Source of the DNA: Anaerolineales bacterium
GTDB lineage: Bacteria; Chloroflexota; Anaerolineae; Anaerolineales; DRMV01
Direction: 5' to 3'
Length of the DNA: 10,004 nucleotides
Assembly (NCBI GenBank): GCA_015484985.1
Contig: WFUL01000036.1
Location: 1-10,004 of the forward strand
Shown here: positions 5,930-10,004 of the stretch, piece by piece
Layout of the letters: each line of letters opens with the position of its first letter
Position numbering within the stretch: the first letter of the stretch is position 1
Notes under the pieces: generated by a model
Told to the model about the DNA's origin: nothing
Databases searched by the model: none
What the model saw: the letters and a program-made list of their open reading frames with translations, nothing else
Program-made: the position numbers and the translations under genes

Positions 5930-5963
5930 AGGGAAGCGGGCCCATGGAAGGGCCCGCTTCCCT
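5930..5963 (+). terminator. Probable terminator after trpB
   Basis: A perfect 14-bp hairpin (arms 5930-5943 and 5950-5963, GGGAAGCGGGCCC type, 6-nt loop) is followed by a moderately T-rich TGTTGTA. It lies 51 bases after the trpB stop and 56 before the next ATG. The weak T-run keeps the confidence moderate. Confidence 0.6.
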
Positions 5964-6019
5964 TGTTGTACAATCCCTACCACGCCGCACTCGAAAACAT
6001 CCGCCCGTGAGAAAGTCCT

Positions 6020-8242
6020 ATGCGCGACATCTTTCGACGCTTTGCTTGGACAGGTGCCCTGGTCGCCATCCTTCTTGCCCTGCATTGGAAAGGCGTGCCT
6101 GGATTCTGGCATGGCCTGCTGATTCGTCCTGGAGCCTGGGTTTCCGATTTCTTGATTACCTACTGGCCCAATATGCATTACATCAAGTCCTGGTTCCAAA
6201 AAACCGGACACCTTCCCCGCTGGCGTACCCTGATGTTCACCGGGTCTCCCCTGGTTGGGGACCCGCGAAGTGGATTGGTCTATCCGCCGAACTTACTCCA
6301 CCTGCTCATCCCTGAAACGGCGGCCTTCCATGTGCTTCTCTGGTGGCACCTTACCCTGGGGGCCGCAGGCATGGGCTTGCTGGCTCGCGAGAAAGGGTTT
6401 CCCCCACCTATCCAGGCCGTAGTTACGTTGGCTTACGCGCTCTTTCCTCGCTTTTACACCCATTGGGGTCTGGGCCATGTCAACCTGGTGTACGCCATGG
6501 GGTACATCCCCTGGGTCTGGCTGGGCATCCAGCACTGGGGCCGGACCACATCCTGGCGGTGGGTTGGAGTCAGTGCATTGGCGCTGGGCTGGCAGGCGGC
6601 CTTACATGCCCAGATTGCCCTGTACACCGTGCTGACAGGATTGGCCTTCTTGATATCGGACCTCCGCAGCCGTCAAATGCGCATGCTCCTGACCCAAGGT
6701 GTCGCAAGCCTGGCCTTGGGTCTGGGAGCAGGAGCGGGCCTTTTCTTTCCCCTAATCTACCACCGGTCCTGGTTGCTACGTCAGGGGCCGTTGTCCGCCG
6801 CACAAATGGGCGTAAGCACCCTTCGGGCATCGGATTTCATCGGCCTGGTTCTGCCCCACTATGGCGGATACGGCGACACGTTACTGTACCTGGGATTTCC
6901 CCTGTTCATCTTGGGGCTGGTGGCGAACCTACGGAAGCCTCTACGCCTGGTGGGTTTTGGTCTCCTGGGCCTGTATGGATGGATGGGCTCCACGCCAGTG
7001 GGAGCCCAAATCCTGGCGGCAGTGCCGGGGCTCAATTGGGTCCGTGGCGCCGGACGCATCTGGACGGTTGGATATCCCCTATGGGTGCTGACGGCCGCCC
7101 AGGGGCTTGAAATCTGGCACCAATGTGGAATGGGTTGCCGTCTCCGATGGCGGCGCTATGGCTTTCTCCTTCCCTTCGCACTGGGCTCCCTGGTCATGGG
7201 CTATGGTCTTTTATACGGTGCTCCTTCCCGTTCCTGGATCGCGGCCGCCCTCCTGTCCCTGGCCACCTGGTGGGTTTTGGGATGGACCTTATCCGGCCTA
7301 TCCTGGAAACAACATCTTCCTCTATTGTTTCTGCTTGCGGTGGACTTCGGCTTGATGGACGCCAGTCTGGTAGAAGTTCGCCCTCTGGATACCTTTTTCC
7401 GCCGCCACGCGCTGGTCGCCTTTTTGCGGGACCAACAGGCCCGTGAAGGGTTCATGCGGGTCTACAGCCCAACGTATAGCCTACCTCGTCAGGAGGCCGC
7501 GCGTGCAGGCATCGAGACCGCAGACGGCATTGACGCTCTGTTTTCGGCTACCTACGACCGCTTCATGGAAGTCGCGTCCGGGGTTCCCCGTCTTCGCTAC
7601 AGCGTCACCGTGCCCTATTTCCACGACCCCGGTCCCGGCCCAGTCCTGCAGGCCAACCGTCACGCACGTCCGAATCCCTGCTTGCTCGGACTGCTCAATG
7701 TGCGTTACGTGTTGACGCCCTATCCCCTGCCCTCTTCTGCTTTCACCTGGGTGAGCGTGCGCGACGGTGTGCGGATTTACGAAAATCCATGCTGGCTCCC
7801 TCGGGCCTTTCTGGTGGGTCGAACCGTTCCCCAAGAAACCCCCGAGGCTGCCCTGACGTGGATTCAACGTCACGACGTCGCTCGCTACGCGGCCGTGGAG
7901 CAAGGCCTCCTTATGGACAGCGGCGATGTCCGGGGGCAGATAGATTGGGAATCCTACACGCCCGACCTCTGGCGTCTGCGGGTGACCACGGACCGAAAGG
8001 CCTACCTGGTCCTCAGTCTGTCCTGGCACCCGGATTGGCAGGCTTGGGTGGACGGACGTCCAGTTCCCCTCTATCGCACAAATGGAACCCTCCTGGGGCT
8101 CTATGTGCCTCAAGGGAGCCATCGAATCGAATTACGCTTCCACCCCAGAGTGTACACCCTGGGCATGGGAGTGGCCCTCATTGCCCACTTGGTAGCCGGG
8201 GGACTTCTTCTCTTCTCCAAAAGCCGGTTCAACCCCACGTAA
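6020..8242 (+). CDS. YfhO-family multi-spanning membrane protein (GT-C-like)
   Basis: A 740-residue integral membrane protein. Residues ~1-435 form many hydrophobic segments. The first loop carries VSDFLITYWP (D43) and LPRWRTLMFTGSPLVGDPRSGLVYPP (65-90, D81), written here as positions rather than a full motif; it matches the YfhO/GT-C pattern of an acidic residue before 'P.W.P..F.G.P...D...YP'. An exterior soluble region (~440-705) ends in the beta module HPDWQAWVDG (669-678) with VPQGSHRIELRF (666-707 region), typical of the YfhO C-terminus. One last membrane helix is at ~712-733. YfhO proteins are linked to glycosylation of cell-surface polymers with lipid-linked sugars; the substrate here is unknown. 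The ATG at 6020 has only a weak GAGAAAG ribosome site. It is convergent with the LOG-family gene, and no partner glycosyltransferase is nearby. Confidence 0.8.
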   Translation: MRDIFRRFAWTGALVAILLALHWKGVPGFWHGLLIRPGAWVSDFLITYWPNMHYIKSWFQKTGHLPRWRTLMFTGSPLVGDPRSGLVYPPNLLHLLIPETAAFHVLLWWHLTLGAAGMGLLAREKGFPPPIQAVVTLAYALFPRFYTHWGLGHVNLVYAMGYIPWVWLGIQHWGRTTSWRWVGVSALALGWQAALHAQIALYTVLTGLAFLISDLRSRQMRMLLTQGVASLALGLGAGAGLFFPLIYHRSWLLRQGPLSAAQMGVSTLRASDFIGLVLPHYGGYGDTLLYLGFPLFILGLVANLRKPLRLVGFGLLGLYGWMGSTPVGAQILAAVPGLNWVRGAGRIWTVGYPLWVLTAAQGLEIWHQCGMGCRLRWRRYGFLLPFALGSLVMGYGLLYGAPSRSWIAAALLSLATWWVLGWTLSGLSWKQHLPLLFLLAVDFGLMDASLVEVRPLDTFFRRHALVAFLRDQQAREGFMRVYSPTYSLPRQEAARAGIETADGIDALFSATYDRFMEVASGVPRLRYSVTVPYFHDPGPGPVLQANRHARPNPCLLGLLNVRYVLTPYPLPSSAFTWVSVRDGVRIYENPCWLPRAFLVGRTVPQETPEAALTWIQRHDVARYAAVEQGLLMDSGDVRGQIDWESYTPDLWRLRVTTDRKAYLVLSLSWHPDWQAWVDGRPVPLYRTNGTLLGLYVPQGSHRIELRFHPRVYTLGMGVALIAHLVAGGLLLFSKSRFNPT

Positions 8243-8275
8243 TACCCATGTCCTACTTCACGAGAGAATGGGTAT
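8242..8275. terminator. Weak bidirectional hairpin between convergent genes
   Basis: ATACCCAT (8242-8249) and ATGGGTAT (8268-8275) form an 8-bp inverted repeat with an 18-nt loop. It starts in the YfhO-like stop codon and ends 5 bases before the LOG-family stop. No T-run is present on either strand, so termination activity is only suggested by position. Confidence 0.35.
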
Positions 8276-8279
8276 AACC

Positions 8280-8855
8280 TCAGGCCTGCGGGTTCTGTGT
8301 CCACCACACTTGCAAGGCTTCCACCGCGGCGTCCACATGGGGAACCCAGGTCCATAAGGTCTGCGCGGCCGGAGAAAAATAGTCGGGGAAGGTGGCGAAC
8401 AAGGTGCGCAATGCCCGATGCCATCCCTCGCCGACAACGATGAAGGGACGGGAGGGAATCTCTTGCACCAACAAGTGGTTCCAGTACAAGGCCAACTCCG
8501 TCAGTGTGCCCACCCCTCCAGGTAACACAACCGCCCCATGGGTCCTGTGGATCAGATAACGAAGCCGGTCCAACAGAGTTTCCGCGGGCCAGTGCTCGTG
8601 AATCCAGGGGTTGGGCGCAACGGGCCGCCAGCGCTCGATGGTGTCGCAGGGTACACCAATAACATGGCCACCGGCCTCATAGGCGCCGCGCGAGACCGCC
8701 TCCATGGTCCCAATGTAGCCTCCGGTCACCACGGCAAAGCCAGCATGGGCCAGTCGTTGCCCCAGGCGATACGCGGCTCGGTACTCACGGGTCCCTTCAG
8801 GTACAGCAGAACCACCAAAAACCGCAATCCGCCGGGTTTTGGCTGCTGATTGCAT
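8280..8855 (-). CDS. LOG-family Rossmann-fold nucleotide-binding protein
   Basis: A 191-residue protein of the LOG ('lysine decarboxylase-like') family. Visible marks are IAVFGGSAVP (10-19), VVTGGYIGTMEAVSRGAYEAGG (residues 42-63) and the hallmark PGGVGTLTE (112-120). R97 stands where the family's phosphoribohydrolase Arg (M-x-x-R-K) is expected, but the following Lys is Leu here. Characterised relatives release free bases from nucleoside 5'-monophosphates (cytokinin-activating LOG or purine-nucleotide cleavage); many bacterial ones are uncharacterised. An old 'lysine decarboxylase' label should not be used. The ATG follows GAGGAGTGA at suitable spacing. It is the third gene of a minus-strand group, 30 bases after plsY, so co-transcription is likely. 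The activity is uncertain because of the altered R-K pair. Confidence 0.8.
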   Translation of the reverse strand: MQSAAKTRRIAVFGGSAVPEGTREYRAAYRLGQRLAHAGFAVVTGGYIGTMEAVSRGAYEAGGHVIGVPCDTIERWRPVAPNPWIHEHWPAETLLDRLRYLIHRTHGAVVLPGGVGTLTELALYWNHLLVQEIPSRPFIVVGEGWHRALRTLFATFPDYFSPAAQTLWTWVPHVDAAVEALQVWWTQNPQA

Positions 8856-8885
8856 AGCTCACTCCTCAAGAACCCATCTTCGGGA

Positions 8886-9614
8886 CTATAAGGAAGAAGA
8901 ACCCGAACTGGACATCTGATGTTGCCGGGCCTGTCGCTGGGCCCGTTTGCGCAACCAGGCCCGCAGACCCACCACCCGTTCCGTCCCGTTCATCAGCCGC
9001 CGAATATTGGGCCGTAATGCCCATAGGATGATGAGTTCACTCAAAAGTCCATAAACGACGTACACCCAGGGCACATTGCCCATCCACGCCAGTAGGGCCA
9101 TCAACAGAGCCGCCAGGAGGGACATGCTCAGTGTCGCCACCGAAGCATACCCAACAAAAAACCAAATGGCTGCACCAAGGGGAACCAAGATGAACAAAGA
9201 AGGCCACCACAATCCCATGGCACCTCCGACGCATGGCGCCCCGCCCGCGCCACCCCACAGGCGCAGTTTCCCTTCCGGGGTACGGTCCAGGGTGTACAGG
9301 GAATAATTGTGTCCCAGGATGGCGGCCACAGGGGCCAAGGCATGCATCAGCGGTACATCCGGAAAGACAATCTTTGCCAGCCAAACCGCCGACGCCCCTT
9401 TGAGGACGTCGAGGATCGCCGTTACCAATCCAGGGCCAAAGCCCGCGGCCCGGAAAGTGTTCGTCGCGCCTGTCCGGCCGCTCTCGATGAAGCGCACATC
9501 GCGTCCTGTGCGGGCCTTGACCATAAGATAGCCGAAGGGTATAGCACCCAGCAAGTAACATAACGCCAGCAACCAAAGGGCCCGCACGGCCATCCCAAAT
9601 GTGCCGGTGTCCAC
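8886..9614 (-). CDS. plsY: PlsY-like acyl-phosphate:glycerol-3-phosphate acyltransferase (divergent)
   Basis: A 242-residue membrane protein with five or more hydrophobic segments. Motif 1 is GAIPFGYLMVKARTG followed by ESGRTGATNTFR (44-55; PlsY consensus S-G-N-x-G-A-T-N). GHNYS (101-105) stands for the G-H-x-x-P/S motif. The usual GGKGVAT motif is replaced by GGAGGAPCVGG (121-131). PlsY transfers acyl groups from acyl-phosphate to glycerol-3-phosphate, the first step of phospholipid synthesis. A GTG start at 9612-9614 is chosen because AGGAGG lies six bases upstream; an upstream ATG at 9644 and one at 9776 lack a ribosome site, and the latter would overlap the preceding gene. A basic tail (~215-242) extends past the usual ~200 residues. 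The family is clear; activity is less certain given motif 3. Confidence 0.8.
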   Translation of the reverse strand: MDTGTFGMAVRALWLLALCYLLGAIPFGYLMVKARTGRDVRFIESGRTGATNTFRAAGFGPGLVTAILDVLKGASAVWLAKIVFPDVPLMHALAPVAAILGHNYSLYTLDRTPEGKLRLWGGAGGAPCVGGAMGLWWPSLFILVPLGAAIWFFVGYASVATLSMSLLAALLMALLAWMGNVPWVYVVYGLLSELIILWALRPNIRRLMNGTERVVGLRAWLRKRAQRQARQHQMSSSGSSSL

Positions 9615-9685
9615 TATCCACCTCCTGAGGTCAAGAATTGCCATAAAACCAAAACCACGTGCAAGGTAAAAAGTTACGCCCGGCT

Positions 9686-10004
9686 CTACCAGCGCGGCGG
9701 CGGCGTCGCCGTGATCAAGAGTTGTTGCATCACCCAGCCTTCGTATTTGCCGTCCATTGTACGGATATGGGCCCAACGCACCCCTTGCACCACCCGCTCG
9801 GGTTCCAGAACCAACACCCTGGTGCCGTTGAGTAACGTGACCACTACACGAGCATCGAAGCGTGGCGCTTCCCGTACCACGGCGCCGTTGTAGGGTTCGG
9901 GCGCCTGAATAAAAGCCAGCAAGGGCGTCGGCGTTGGCGGTGGAGGGGTAGGCGTGGGCACGGTGGGCGTAGCCGTCCAGGTGGGCGAAGGCGAAGGCGT
10001 GAAG
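9686..10004 (-). CDS. Secreted SH3-like domain protein with Pro/Thr linker (5' end outside window)
   Basis: The minus-strand frame is open from the right edge to TAG at 9686-9688. The first ~30 visible residues are a Thr/Pro/Ser linker (SPSPTWTATPTVPTPTPPPP), followed by a ~60-residue bacterial SH3 type 3 module (PF08239-like). It has VVREAPRFDARVVVTLLNGT, then RWAHIRTMDGKYEGWVMQQL, the usual 'R..P......V...L..G....V......W..V....G..GWV' pattern. Such domains bind cell-wall peptides or act as extracellular spacers. The N-terminus (probably a signal or membrane anchor) is not visible. A GTG at 9959-9961 lies inside the linker and is not believed to be the start. It is 71 bases upstream of plsY on the same strand. 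Confidence 0.75.
   Translation of the reverse strand, partial: FTPSPSPTWTATPTVPTPTPPPPTPTPLLAFIQAPEPYNGAVVREAPRFDARVVVTLLNGTRVLVLEPERVVQGVRWAHIRTMDGKYEGWVMQQLLITATPPPRW

Noticed and set aside
6343..7110. A 255-codon plus-strand frame inside the YfhO-like gene
   Set aside because: It overlaps a gene with consistent family motifs in another frame; the product is Pro/Gly/Arg-rich without a domain.
9615..9776. N-terminal extension of plsY to an ATG at 9776
   Set aside because: It would overlap the SH3-like gene and lacks a ribosome site, whereas the GTG at 9614 has AGGAGG at ideal spacing and leads straight into the PlsY pattern.

Overview
The window looks like chromosomal, housekeeping-type DNA from a GC-rich bacterium of the phylum Chloroflexota (probably a thermophilic Anaerolineae-like lineage). 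This is an inference. It rests on Pro/Thr-rich 'PTPTP' linkers behind a lipoprotein signal and in front of an SH3-like domain, strong AGGAGGTG ribosome-binding sites, both a T-box and a cobalamin riboswitch, and a divergent PlsY. No phage, plasmid, insertion sequence, CRISPR array, tRNA or rRNA was seen.

Layout. Positions 1-195 hold the C-terminal end of a SHOCT-domain protein, followed by a spacer with a 22-bp perfect hairpin. A MazG/PRA-PH-type nucleotide pyrophosphohydrolase (445-879, +) converges on a two-gene minus-strand operon: a ParB/Srx-fold protein resembling free-serine kinases (SerK/SbnI type, 1510-2346), then comEA (887-1486). Upstream of that operon and behind another perfect hairpin lies a minus-strand corrinoid-binding lipoprotein of the BtuF family (2509-3570).

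The 3571-4504 intergenic region is the regulatory highlight. Two long RNA leaders start back to back from divergent sigma-A-like promoters. On the minus strand a cobalamin riboswitch with a terminator hairpin controls the btuF-like gene. On the plus strand a T-box leader with a UGG (Trp) specifier controls an orphan TrpB2-type tryptophan synthase beta chain (4505-5878). The T-box leader carries a second, terminator-like hairpin with a six-T run inside its Stem III region, in addition to the normal T-box terminator.

A large YfhO-family membrane protein follows (6020-8242, +). It converges on a minus-strand group: an SH3-like secreted protein (partial, at the right edge), a PlsY-type acyltransferase with an altered glycine motif, and a LOG-family nucleotide-binding protein (8280-8855).

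No clearly new multi-gene system is evident. The points most worth following are the architecture of the Trp T-box, the serine-kinase-like gene, the PlsY variant and the long perfect hairpins.
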